A stretch of 64,000 nucleotides of DNA, taken from Limisphaera sp. GTDB lineage: Bacteria > Verrucomicrobiota > Verrucomicrobiia > Limisphaerales > Limisphaeraceae. The DNA lies in contig JANWVC010000005.1 in the NCBI GenBank assembly GCA_025057755.1, positions 495,982 to 559,981 of the forward strand. Reading direction: 5' to 3'. Numbering within the stretch: the stretch's first letter is position 1; every line of letters starts with the position of its first letter. Shown here piece by piece: positions 50,363 through 58,943 of this stretch. Below the pieces are notes generated by a model. The model was not told the origin of the DNA and made no database searches. It saw only the letters and a list, made by a program, of their open reading frames with translations. Position numbers and translations under genes: made by a program.

Positions 50363-51238
50363 ATGCCTCAAGCATTAAACGACGCTTCGCACAGAACGTG
50401 TCCATCGATTCGATCCCGATGGTTCTTTATCGCCTTCCGGACAGCTTTGCTTCTGGCTTTTCTCTGGCTCATGCTTCGTTGGTTTGAACACCGCCAGATC
50501 TATTTTCCGACACGGGCCCATGATATACAACCAGGCGTATTAACCCGCCCGTTTGAGGACGTATCCCTCCAAACGCCCGATGGCATCCGACTACACGCCT
50601 GGTATTTCCCGGCTACGACCGATTCGCCGCGCCGGAAACGTGTCGTGCTGGTGTGTCATGGAAACGGAGGAAACATCAGCCATCGTCTCCCCTTGGCCGG
50701 CTCACTGTTGGCAACGGGCGTCTCTGTTCTCCTGTTCGATTATCGGGGTTACGGCCTAAGTGAAGGTCGGCCATCCGAGGCAGGCACGTACCAAGACGTC
50801 TTCACCGCCTATGAGTGGCTTCGCATGCGGGATCATCTACCGCGAGACATTCTCGTATTAGGTGAATCTTTAGGAGGTGCCATCGCCAGTTACCTGGCTG
50901 TTCACCAACCTGTGGGCGCCCTGATTTTAGTGGGCGCTTTTACCAGCATTCCCGACATCGGCAGTGAACTCTATCCGTGGCTGCCCGTCCGCCGCTTGGT
51001 TCGAACCCACTACGACACTCGCGCCTACCTGCAGCAGGTGCAAGTCCCTGTTTTAATTCTGCACAGCCGCCAGGACGATCTGGTCCGATTTCACCATGCA
51101 GAGGCCAATTATGCCGCTGCGCGGCCTCCGAAATGGCTGCGGGAACTACAAGGGACTCACAACGAGTCGTTGGCCGATGTTGAACGCATCCGAGCTGCCA
51201 TTGAGGAACTACTGAGAAAGTTAGAAACGGACGTCTAA
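50363..51238 (+). CDS. Membrane-anchored alpha/beta hydrolase
   Basis: Serine hydrolase of the ABHD13/Bem46-like group, probably an esterase facing the periplasm. N-terminal membrane helix (TALLLAFLWLMLRWF), then HRQIYFPTRAHDIQPG, typical of the group. The oxyanion region is VCHGNGGNISHRL, the nucleophile Ser is in VLGESLGGAIAS, the acid is Asp in HSRQDDLVRF and the His is in LQGTHNESL, so the triad is complete. 291 residues; the true start may be a few codons later. Follows carB1 on the same strand by 62 bases. Confidence 0.86.
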   Translation: MPQALNDASHRTCPSIRSRWFFIAFRTALLLAFLWLMLRWFEHRQIYFPTRAHDIQPGVLTRPFEDVSLQTPDGIRLHAWYFPATTDSPRRKRVVLVCHGNGGNISHRLPLAGSLLATGVSVLLFDYRGYGLSEGRPSEAGTYQDVFTAYEWLRMRDHLPRDILVLGESLGGAIASYLAVHQPVGALILVGAFTSIPDIGSELYPWLPVRRLVRTHYDTRAYLQQVQVPVLILHSRQDDLVRFHHAEANYAAARPPKWLRELQGTHNESLADVERIRAAIEELLRKLETDV

Positions 51239-51321
51239 AGAAGAGCGTTTCGGCCCGGGATGCCCTAACCTGACGTGGTTGCGAGTACCCTTCCTGAATC
51301 CGAACCGGTCGATGCGACCGC

Positions 51322-51897
51322 TTACTCCAGCCGGGCACGGAGATCTGCGGAAATTCGGATTTCATCAAACGGGATCTGGACAGGAATTTGACGCCCGAGA
51401 AAATCCAGTAAGATTTCCACCCGTTTGCGAGCCGGCAGCATCCGCGTCAATATACCTTCTAGCCCCCTGAACGGACCACAAATGACTTCCGCAACATCTC
51501 CGACCCGAAACGGTCCCGAAATGTCGCGGATCTCGTCTGGCCCCAGGCTGCCTCGCAACTGGTCAATCACCGACTGCGGCACGGTCGGCCACTGAGATCC
51601 GAAATGCACCACACCGGCGACCCCCGGTGCATGCCGTACCCGCCGCAGCCACAGCAAGCCGTCGAATCGGGCGAATAAATAACCGGGAAACAGTGGTTCC
51701 GTGACCCAGCAAACGCCTCGGCCCGTAGGCCGTCGGAAACGGATGCGTGGTAGAAAGACTTCTATCTCGGGCACCCGTCGAAGATGGGTAGCAGCCACGT
51801 GTTCGCGCTTGGGTTGTGACCGAACACAGAACCACGCCCACGCCGGGCTCCCCGTCCTCCAAAAGTCCGCTGCCGTGCAAGCCTGTCCCGCTTCCAT
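51322..51897 (-). CDS. NusG/RfaH-like transcription factor
   Basis: Specialised NusG paralog expected to ride RNA polymerase and prevent early termination of long operons. 191 residues. The NGN domain starts WFCVRSQPKREHVAATHL and continues with VFLPRIRFRR, PLFPGYLFARFD and VVHFGSQWPTV. The C-terminal KOW domain is FRVGDVAEVICGPFRGLEGIL. It begins one base after the tyrosine-kinase stop codon region, as the last gene of the polysaccharide export operon. Housekeeping NusG usually sits with secE and ribosomal genes, so this location points to an RfaH- or LoaP-like role for capsule or exopolysaccharide genes. Confidence 0.9.
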   Translation of the reverse strand: MEAGQACTAADFWRTGSPAWAWFCVRSQPKREHVAATHLRRVPEIEVFLPRIRFRRPTGRGVCWVTEPLFPGYLFARFDGLLWLRRVRHAPGVAGVVHFGSQWPTVPQSVIDQLRGSLGPDEIRDISGPFRVGDVAEVICGPFRGLEGILTRMLPARKRVEILLDFLGRQIPVQIPFDEIRISADLRARLE

Positions 51898-51898
51898 C

Positions 51899-54010
51899 TC
51901 AAGCCCTGGAACGGGTTGAATGTCGGTAATAATCCTTATAACGCGAATAGTAGTAGTACTCGCCAGTTTTCGGGTTTACGGCATTGAACACGAGGCCGAG
52001 GATTCGGACGTTTCTTTGATATAACAAATCCAAGGCCGCCCGGGCCACGCGGGCTGAAGTGTGCTGCGCACGGATCACAAAAATGACCCCGTGCATCAAA
52101 GGCGCCAACGTGGTGACGTCGTCAGCGGCCATCACGGGTGCCGAATCCATCACCACGTATTCATACTCTGCAGCCATCTCCTGCAGCACCTGACGCGCAA
52201 GCGGTTGCAAAAACAACTCGCTCGATCGCTGGGAGGGGGTTCCGCTGGGTATCAACGCCAAGTTAACAACCGCAGTGGATCGAACCACGTCCCGCCAGGG
52301 CGTCTTCTGCAGCAGCACCTCGGAGAAACCGGGAGCACTTTCCACTCCGAATCGCCTATGCAGAACCCCTTTGCGCAGATCGCCGTCCACCAACAAAACA
52401 CGAGCTCCGCCGAGGGCCAACGTGATAGCTAGGTTGGCAACGGTCAGAGACTTGCCATCGTTGGGAATCGAGCTTGTCACCAGCAAGAGGCGGGGCCGCT
52501 CATGACCATTCTCGGTCGGCATGAACAAAAGGGACGAGCGCACATTCCGATACGCCTCGGCAAAGGCATGGCGGTCATCTTCCGGACGCAATAACGCCAG
52601 TTCGCCATTCCGGCCCGAACGCTCACGCGGGATCTGGCCAAGGACGGGCTCTTCAAAATGGTCCTGCAACTCCACAAATGTGTTCATGCGATCATCAAAC
52701 CGTTCCACCACCAGCAGCAAGCCGACGCCCAGCATCAAGCCGACCAACCCCGCCAACGTAAGACTTAGCGAAAGACTCAAACGATCCGGTTCGGCCACAG
52801 ACGCGCGCTCGTAGATCGCCACCGACTCCGGCACGATGTCCTTGTCGACACCCACGGCTTGCATGGTCTGCAACAAACGATCATAAAGGCTTTGCAACCG
52901 TGCAATGTTGGCCCGGATCTTCTGATAATGGGCCATCTTGCTGCTAGCCTCCAACGCTCGAGCCTCCCAATCACGGATTTCGCGCTGCAAGTTCTCAATC
53001 TGTAGTTGCAACGATTTTTTCCGACTTTCGATCTGCTCCGCACTTTGCTCCCGCACAATCTCGAGCAACTTTTCCTTTCGCTGAATATCCTCGCGCAAGG
53101 CAATCATTTTGGGATGCTTCGGACGGAGATACTCCGCTAATTGCTGCTCTTCGGCTTTAAGCAGCTGAATCTCCTGCTTCACCTTGAGGTAATCAGAGTC
53201 GATTCGCAACACGTCCACGGGGCTGCGCTGCTGCCCGGGCGGAGTGGGCCGCACCCCGGTGATCACCCCTGCCGCCTGTTGACGCTCCAGATTTTGTTCC
53301 AAATTCAAAAGGTTCAACAAACTCAGCTCACTTTGGAGCATGGCCAACTGCTGATTCAATTGCGCTAAATAATTACCCGCCAGATTGCCCTGCTCCTGCA
53401 AGAATACGATGCTGTTGGTGGCCTGAAACTGCAGCAACTCCTCCTCGTAGTTTTTCAGCTCCTTTTCCAAACGAGCCACTTCCTCCGTAATACCCGCCAA
53501 GGTGACATCCGAACTGCGGACACGCATCTCCTTTTTCAGGTTGATGAATTCCTCCATGACGGCATCCAGGTAAGCTTGTACGTAGGCAGGATCCGAACCG
53601 ACCGCTCGCAGGTTGAAAATGGTCGTCTTGGGGGTAATCCCCACGGAAACCTTCACCGGCGTCGGTACCAGGTCCGGTCGGCTCGCGTGAACCCGCTCCG
53701 CTGCACGATTCAGCACCGTGTCGCTTTGCATCAGCGCCACCTGGGTGCCCAAGAAGTTGCTGAGTTCCTCAACGTAATTGGCCCCCGTTTGCACTTGAAT
53801 ACGGACGTTGACGATCATGCGGCCCCGGCTGGCATACGCGGGCGGGGAATTCCACAATACGAGGAGGTGCAACGCCATGGCGCCCAGCGCGCAAACCGGC
53901 AACACCCACCAGTGCCGTCGCAATACGCTGCGCCAGCGCTGCAGGAGCGTGAAAAACCGGGCACTTCGGACGGATCGGTTTTCCGGAGCGGGTTGCGGAT
54001 ACTCGTTCAT
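51899..54010 (-). CDS. Polysaccharide biosynthesis tyrosine autokinase (Wzc type)
   Basis: Inner-membrane co-polymerase and BY-kinase controlling polysaccharide chain length and export. N-terminal membrane helix (WWVLPVCALGAMALHLLVLW) and a Wzz-type domain, a long periplasmic coiled coil (about residues 160-410), a second helix (LSLTLAGLVGLMLGVGLLLVV), then the kinase: Walker A SSIPNDGKSLTVANLA, Walker A' VLLVDGDLRKG and Walker B YVVMDSAPV. The C-terminal tyrosine cluster GEYYYYSRYKDYYRHS is the autophosphorylation tail. 703 residues. Walker A reads NDGKS where EGKS is usual. Seven bases downstream of the Wza gene's end. Confidence 0.95.
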   Translation of the reverse strand: MNEYPQPAPENRSVRSARFFTLLQRWRSVLRRHWWVLPVCALGAMALHLLVLWNSPPAYASRGRMIVNVRIQVQTGANYVEELSNFLGTQVALMQSDTVLNRAAERVHASRPDLVPTPVKVSVGITPKTTIFNLRAVGSDPAYVQAYLDAVMEEFINLKKEMRVRSSDVTLAGITEEVARLEKELKNYEEELLQFQATNSIVFLQEQGNLAGNYLAQLNQQLAMLQSELSLLNLLNLEQNLERQQAAGVITGVRPTPPGQQRSPVDVLRIDSDYLKVKQEIQLLKAEEQQLAEYLRPKHPKMIALREDIQRKEKLLEIVREQSAEQIESRKKSLQLQIENLQREIRDWEARALEASSKMAHYQKIRANIARLQSLYDRLLQTMQAVGVDKDIVPESVAIYERASVAEPDRLSLSLSLTLAGLVGLMLGVGLLLVVERFDDRMNTFVELQDHFEEPVLGQIPRERSGRNGELALLRPEDDRHAFAEAYRNVRSSLLFMPTENGHERPRLLLVTSSIPNDGKSLTVANLAITLALGGARVLLVDGDLRKGVLHRRFGVESAPGFSEVLLQKTPWRDVVRSTAVVNLALIPSGTPSQRSSELFLQPLARQVLQEMAAEYEYVVMDSAPVMAADDVTTLAPLMHGVIFVIRAQHTSARVARAALDLLYQRNVRILGLVFNAVNPKTGEYYYYSRYKDYYRHSTRSRA

Positions 54011-54017
54011 GGACCTC

Positions 54018-54755
54018 TCACCAGTTGATCAAGCGCGCCGGCACAATCAAAAAATCGTCCGGCCGCAGTGTCACATCCTCCTCAATTTTGCCGCGCTCCA
54101 AGATGTTTTCCATGTTCAATTCCAGCGTCTCACGTGTTCCATCCGGCGCGGTTCGGACCAGCCGTACCTTTTTCCGATTCGCAAAATCGGTGAAACCACC
54201 GGCTCGCAGGATCGCCTTGCCTGCAGTGAAATTCTCACCGAGGGGGATCTCAATGGCCCCCTGGTTTCGCACCTGACCCCAAATGTAAACCCGGCCCGCC
54301 ATGCGGCTGACCTGATCCAGTCCCAAAACCACTGTGGCTCGGTAGTAATAGTCTTTCTCCAACAGCCCTTTCAGTTCCTCAGCCAATTCTTTGCAGGTCT
54401 TGCCGACCACCGACACACGCCCCACATAAGGCACGTCCAGTTCACCCGAGTCTGTCACGGTCAACTGCTTCGGTGGATCCCGGTCCTCCAGGATTTGAAA
54501 ACTGATTTTGTCTCCCGGTCCCAGCCGGTGTCGGTCGTCGGTCACAATTAATACACTCCGTGACTCGGAACGTCCGACCGAGGAGGACACGGCCCCTGCG
54601 TTTGTCTGGCCCGCAGCCATTGTTTCCGCCGCCGTCGCCCGAACAGGGTCGTGACTTGCCATGCTGTTGGTCAGGGCAGACTCCGCACCCCATGCAACCC
54701 CCAACAGACACCGCCCCGACCACAAAACGGCGATGAACTGCACCACCTTTTTCAT
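54018..54755 (-). CDS. Polysaccharide export protein (Wza type)
   Basis: Outer-membrane secretin-like channel partner for exopolysaccharide export. 245 residues: a signal peptide (VVQFIAVLWSGRCLLGVAWG), a low-complexity linker, then the Poly_export domain with LGPGDKISFQILEDRDPP, VTDSGELDVPYVGRVSVVG and KTCKELAEELKGLLEK, and an SLBB domain with VYIWGQVRNQGAIEIPLGE and FTDFANRKKVRLVR. No lipobox Cys is evident, so it is not clearly a lipoprotein. It lies between the barrel protein and the Wzc kinase, 7 to 10 bases from each, in a tight operon. Confidence 0.93.
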   Translation of the reverse strand: MKKVVQFIAVLWSGRCLLGVAWGAESALTNSMASHDPVRATAAETMAAGQTNAGAVSSSVGRSESRSVLIVTDDRHRLGPGDKISFQILEDRDPPKQLTVTDSGELDVPYVGRVSVVGKTCKELAEELKGLLEKDYYYRATVVLGLDQVSRMAGRVYIWGQVRNQGAIEIPLGENFTAGKAILRAGGFTDFANRKKVRLVRTAPDGTRETLELNMENILERGKIEEDVTLRPDDFLIVPARLINW

Positions 54756-54765
54756 CGGATTCGCA

Positions 54766-56127
54766 TTAAAACGTGTATGTCCCCGTTAGCACAAGACGAT
54801 TCTGCGTAAAGCTCCGGCCATACACATTCGAGTCCCGGACGAAATGGGTGTAGCCCAGACTCGCTCCTAGTTTTTGCCCCAAACGCCGCCAGACGGCGAG
54901 GCCCACCGCATACCGATCGAAGTGCTCGGGGACAAAAAACCACGATCCCCCCTTTTCTCTCGCTCGTTCATAAGTGGCGCTGGTAATCAGAGAGTAACCG
55001 CGAATAACATCCCAACTCACTGTTAGTTGAGCATACCATGCGTGCAGCGTCTCAGCGTACCAACCAGATCGGACCTGCCGCCCCGCGCTCAGCACATAAC
55101 GAATGTGACGGGTCAACTGATGCCGCACCGAGACATCCAAATAACTTCCATCCAGCCGCTCGCCGCCTTGCCGGCCCGCCATCAGGTCTGTGGTTGGATC
55201 GTAAACCACGTATCCCCCGCCTGCGCGTAACTGCACGAACCGGCCAGCCGGCATTTCATAGAAAAGTCCGGCACTATAATGGAATAAATCATTCAGCCGC
55301 GCCCACTGGTGAGGATCCTCATTGTTGAAATCCGTCCATCCCCAGCTCACCTCCACACCCGTTAGAGACAACGGTGTGAACACCCAGCCCAACCGAGCCG
55401 AAAACAACTCGGCCGTCCGGTCTGTAAATGTGTAGCGTTCTTCGGTCACCTGATAGATTTGATGATCATAATTGAATGCCAAAACCAGTCGGTTCAAATC
55501 CCAAATACCTAACAGACCCACCTGATTGTCCAGACGGCCATAGTTAAAGCTGCCGCGTGCATCCGGCTGATCGGCCATTTCCTGCGTAAAGTGAAAACGA
55601 TTGTGGAGATTGAGCAACAAGTTCCCGACAAAAACGTCAAAAGAAAGGTTCGAATCTGGCGTGACATGGAAATAGTTCAGGTCAGAGTGGCTAAGGTAGG
55701 CGTTGTAACTGAGCCCGCTACTCAGCGTCAGTACGTTCTTATCTGTAACAGGATACAATGCGGCAACCGACACGCCCGGTCGGACAATCAGATCGGATCG
55801 CGGTTCGACTTCTTCGTAACGTACATTGTCGTTGACCTCAAGCGAGAGGGTTGCATTCAGGTCGAACCGCCACGAGCCCCACCGAACGTCACCCCAACCG
55901 GCCGCAATTCTCCGGCGCTTGGCCTCTAACGCCATCTGACCCGTCAAAGAGGATCGCAGCGCCTCCTGAGCCGACCCTTGCAAGCCGCCTGCCAAAAGCA
56001 CCAAAACAAGCACCCAAGGCCAGCCACCGGCGGATCTCCATGGCCTCGTTGTCCCCCTTGGCCCGCACAGAGCCTGCCTGCTACAACGTCTCTCGCAGGC
56101 TGGTACAAGTTGCTGGCCCGCAGCCAT
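54766..56127 (-). CDS. Outer-membrane beta-barrel protein of the polysaccharide export operon
   Basis: 453 residues with an N-terminal signal (WPWVLVLVLLAGGLQGSAQ) after a basic lead-in and a region of alternating beta strands to the end. The final residues RLVLTGTYTF end in Phe, the standard BAM signal of outer-membrane barrels. Strand-like pairs include WRFDLNATLSLEVNDNVRYE, VLTLSSGLSYNAYLSH, FDVFVGNLLLNLHNRFH and YAVGLAVWRRLGQKLGASLG. First gene of the operon, 10 bases before the Wza gene. It could be the outer-membrane exit channel or a surface anchor of the polysaccharide; the exact role is inferred from context. Confidence 0.8.
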   Translation of the reverse strand: MAAGQQLVPACERRCSRQALCGPRGTTRPWRSAGGWPWVLVLVLLAGGLQGSAQEALRSSLTGQMALEAKRRRIAAGWGDVRWGSWRFDLNATLSLEVNDNVRYEEVEPRSDLIVRPGVSVAALYPVTDKNVLTLSSGLSYNAYLSHSDLNYFHVTPDSNLSFDVFVGNLLLNLHNRFHFTQEMADQPDARGSFNYGRLDNQVGLLGIWDLNRLVLAFNYDHQIYQVTEERYTFTDRTAELFSARLGWVFTPLSLTGVEVSWGWTDFNNEDPHQWARLNDLFHYSAGLFYEMPAGRFVQLRAGGGYVVYDPTTDLMAGRQGGERLDGSYLDVSVRHQLTRHIRYVLSAGRQVRSGWYAETLHAWYAQLTVSWDVIRGYSLITSATYERAREKGGSWFFVPEHFDRYAVGLAVWRRLGQKLGASLGYTHFVRDSNVYGRSFTQNRLVLTGTYTF

Positions 56128-56430
56128 AGGCTCGACAGCCTAACCTCGGTGGTCTCGGCGTCAAGCTCACGCCCCAATGGAAGCCCAGAGATACCGACGT
56201 CGGAGTCGTCAACGAAATCATTCCGAGTCCAGCCGAAATGCCGCGCGTTGCGCTCTTTGGGCAGGCAACCTACCCGCCGCACACATGGCGGATGCAAAGT
56301 ACCTGTCCTATCAAAATGGAAGGTCTCACTTGGGCACCCATCGTCGCAGCCGCGACTTGCCGAGGCGTCCTACCGCGGGTCATGTTAGACACGAAAGCGA
56401 GCAATAGGGCATCGGGATAATCGAGGTCTG

Positions 56431-57105
56431 ATGAGCATCAGGAGCAAACCGTATTGGCCATGGGGTCTTTGTGTGCTGCTGGTGATTCTTACAGCAGCCC
56501 TGGCACTCTCGTTCCAACGTCAGCGTCAAGAGCTTCAGCTTCTTCGAGAGCGCCTGCAGCAGTTTCAAGAGCTTCAGGTCGAGCTCGAAACTCTGCGGCT
56601 TCAAAATGAGCGATCTCGCTCCTTTCTCGATGCTTCATCCTCAGCAAACGTACCTGAAGAGACGACCCGGGAGCTTATGCGATTGCGCCATGAGCTGACT
56701 CGTCTGCAAAAACTGCAAAGCGAACTGGAGGCCTTGCGGGAAGCCAACGCACGCTTGCTTCAAGCCATCCAAAACACCCCTGACCTTTCCCCTACGCAAA
56801 TGGCGCACATCGTTGAGGCGCGGAAACAAGGGTCCATCCTCGGCGTCTATATCCAACCGGCCCCTCCTGGCCAAAGCGGCGTACTGGTCGGCGGGATCGA
56901 TCCGCGGGCCCCTGCGGCTCGCTCCGGTCTGCTTCCCGGAGACCTCATTTACGCCCTCGATGGAAAACCCGTGGCCACCGCCGGGGCCCTGCAAGCGGAG
57001 ATGCTAAGCCGCAGTCCGGGCCAAGTTGTGGTCATAGACGTGCTGCGCACCAACACACCGCTGCGATTTCAAGTGCAAACCTGGGCTTGGCCTGACGGGC
57101 GCTAA
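56431..57105 (+). CDS. Membrane-anchored coiled-coil protein with C-terminal PDZ domain
   Basis: 224 residues. An N-terminal membrane helix (WPWGLCVLLVILTAALALSF), a coiled coil of about 100 residues (QRQELQLLRERLQQFQELQV, then a second stretch after residue 75), and a PDZ domain (about residues 135-220) opening with GSILGVYIQPAPPGQSGVL and including GIDPRAPAARSGLLPGDLIYALDGKPV. There is no protease domain, so it is probably an adaptor or scaffold that presents a PDZ outside the inner membrane. Divergent from the outer-membrane barrel gene. The Hsp20 pair follows on the opposite strand. Confidence 0.8.
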   Translation: MSIRSKPYWPWGLCVLLVILTAALALSFQRQRQELQLLRERLQQFQELQVELETLRLQNERSRSFLDASSSANVPEETTRELMRLRHELTRLQKLQSELEALREANARLLQAIQNTPDLSPTQMAHIVEARKQGSILGVYIQPAPPGQSGVLVGGIDPRAPAARSGLLPGDLIYALDGKPVATAGALQAEMLSRSPGQVVVIDVLRTNTPLRFQVQTWAWPDGR

Positions 57106-57150
57106 TCCCATTTCCCCGGGCAGGGCACGATACACGAGTCTGACGCCCTC

Positions 57151-57570
57151 TCAATCCGTAACCGGAATCCGACGCGGTTGAAATGCCTCGGCCTTGGGCA
57201 GCACTAAGGTCAACAGCCCTTGCTCCAATCGAGCACTGACTTTGCTGGGATCCAACGCAGGATCTAGCTCAAAGCGACGGCGGTACTCCAATCCGATGTC
57301 CCTCTCTCTCACCAAATAACGACCTTCCCCGGTTTCGGGGCATCGTCGACCACGAATAGTCAGTTCATGCCCCTCCAGAAGAACCTCCAAACCTTCTCGG
57401 TTCACTCCGGGCATCTCCGCTTCGATCACGAACTCAGTCGGCGTCTCATAAATGTTCACTGCCGGCACCAGCCATCGGCGACGCGTTTGCATCCGAGAAA
57501 CACGTCCCTCTTGCACTCTGGCGCTATCGCTTCGCTCCATCTGAGGCTGAATAATTTCGTTCTTTTCCAT
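57151..57570 (-). CDS. Hsp20/alpha-crystallin small heat-shock protein, second of tandem pair
   Basis: Small heat-shock chaperone, 139 residues from the ATG at 57568-57570 (MEKNEIIQPQMERSD), which has a good Shine-Dalgarno (AAGGAGAT, 6 bases away). The alpha-crystallin domain starts around VPAVNIYETPTEFVIEAEMPGV and ends ARLEQGLLTLVLPK, with a tail containing RRIPVTD (I-x-V). 19 bases separate it from the end of the upstream hsp20, so the two are one transcript. Two different Hsp20 partners commonly form mixed oligomers, which I infer here from the pairing. Confidence 0.94.
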   Translation of the reverse strand: MEKNEIIQPQMERSDSARVQEGRVSRMQTRRRWLVPAVNIYETPTEFVIEAEMPGVNREGLEVLLEGHELTIRGRRCPETGEGRYLVRERDIGLEYRRRFELDPALDPSKVSARLEQGLLTLVLPKAEAFQPRRIPVTD

Positions 57571-57589
57571 AGACGATCTCCTTCCCACT

Positions 57590-58054
57590 TTAATCGGCTT
57601 GGACCTGAATATGACGTGGCCTGGCTTCCTCTGCCTTGGGTAAAATCACTTCGAGAACGCCTTCACGGTACCGAGCCGTGATCTGGTCTGCCGCAACGGG
57701 CGCCGGCAACGCTACCGTCCGTTGAAACCGCCCCAGAACACGCTCCGAGCGGTGAACCTGTGCCTGGGCATAGCGTTCGTCTAGGCGCACTTCACCCGCA
57801 ACAGTGACACATCCATCATGCAACGTGACCTGGATGTCATCGCGCCGCATTCCCGGCACATCCACGCGCAGGACAAATCGGTCTGATTCTTCCAGCAAGT
57901 CCACAGGCACTACATGCTCGCCCAATAAACTCGAACTGGATCCAACCGCCGCAAAAGCGGCATCCAACAACCGATCCACCTCCGCCTGTAAGTTCTCCAA
58001 TTCATCCCACAGGCGAACTCCACGGCGATCAATATGACGCACTGGCGACCTCAT
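57590..58054 (-). CDS. Hsp20/alpha-crystallin small heat-shock protein, first of tandem pair
   Basis: 154-residue small heat-shock chaperone. N-terminus includes VRLWDELENLQAEVDRLLDA, a helical part that binds substrate; the alpha-crystallin domain begins VVPVDLLEESDRFVLRVDVPGM, with VTLHDGCVTVAGEV and the ending YREGVLEVILPK, then HIQVQAD (I-x-V tail). A perfect Shine-Dalgarno AAGGAGGT lies 5 bases before the ATG. The long upstream gap (58055-58943) should carry its promoter, but no CIRCE, HAIR or sigma-32 promoter was recognised. Confidence 0.94.
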   Translation of the reverse strand: MRSPVRHIDRRGVRLWDELENLQAEVDRLLDAAFAAVGSSSSLLGEHVVPVDLLEESDRFVLRVDVPGMRRDDIQVTLHDGCVTVAGEVRLDERYAQAQVHRSERVLGRFQRTVALPAPVAADQITARYREGVLEVILPKAEEARPRHIQVQAD

Positions 58055-58943
58055 CGATAACCTCCTTCATCCATCGAAACAGTTCCGCCTCATCAAAAGC
58101 TCATGTCATGCCAAGTGCGGACTGCGATCTTATCCGATTGCACTCCAACAGCTTACGAATTAATCTATGCAATAAAGTGTGTCACCATTACTCTCAGCGC
58201 CAGAACGAAAGCGGGCAACAGTGAGCCATTATGTCCTTACAATGTCCCACTACAATAAGTTAGAGGCTGGTTCACTCGGGTGAAGGGTTTTGCATGATAG
58301 AAGCCGCCAACTGTGGTTATAAGAATGACTCGATTTAGAGCCACCCCAAGTCCTCATTCATAATCTAGGTAGTGCTCTGAAGGGGACCAGTGGTATTAGC
58401 GACCCCAATCCTTGTGTAGCGGCAATTATAAGCTCGGACGGTTCATGGGCACGCTACAAACTTCTCCCATGCGCGCATTTAACGACTCCACCACCGCTTG
58501 GAGAACCGAGTTGATCCCGCGGATTGGGCACGCAACAGCGAGCAAAGAGGCTGTAAATAATCCGCTCCCTGCGCAAACAGAAACAGGGGCCGGCAAAGCT
58601 GAAAGCCATCGTGGCCTTGCAGTGGGGAGGAGTCTCAAATGCCCAGAGGATCGCCTGCCGAAGCCGCCCATGGTCGCCAAACAAGCACCTTGGAAACAGA
58701 ATCCACTATACGACCGGTTGAAAAACCCTCTGTCACTTTGGAAGGCAACAAAGGCTTCAGGGGAAGACGGAACCGCATGGAGTTCCTTCTGGGACACTTC
58801 GACAACACGGCTTGCGCTGACCCCGAGCTGGCCGAGCAACAACCCTTTGGAATGGAGCCTCAGCGATGCTAACTGGATGCAGTGCCTGAGATGCAGAAGG
58901 CTTTTTTCATCCAACTCTGGATATGAGAACGAAATCCGCGAGT
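58055..58943. other. Long upstream region of the hsp20 pair, no recognisable gene
   Basis: About 890 bases, AT-rich in its first 350 bases. The open frames on both strands (58412-59140 plus; 58426-59109 minus) overlap each other and the end of the giant surface protein gene, lack convincing start signals and match nothing I recognise. A promoter for the hsp20 genes is expected near 58060-58200. Confidence 0.5.

Noticed and set aside
50209..50487. Frame continuing past the carB1 stop as the missing CarB half
   Set aside because: The frame after the stop does not resemble the CarB oligomerisation or second ATP-grasp domain and leads into the hydrolase gene in another frame.
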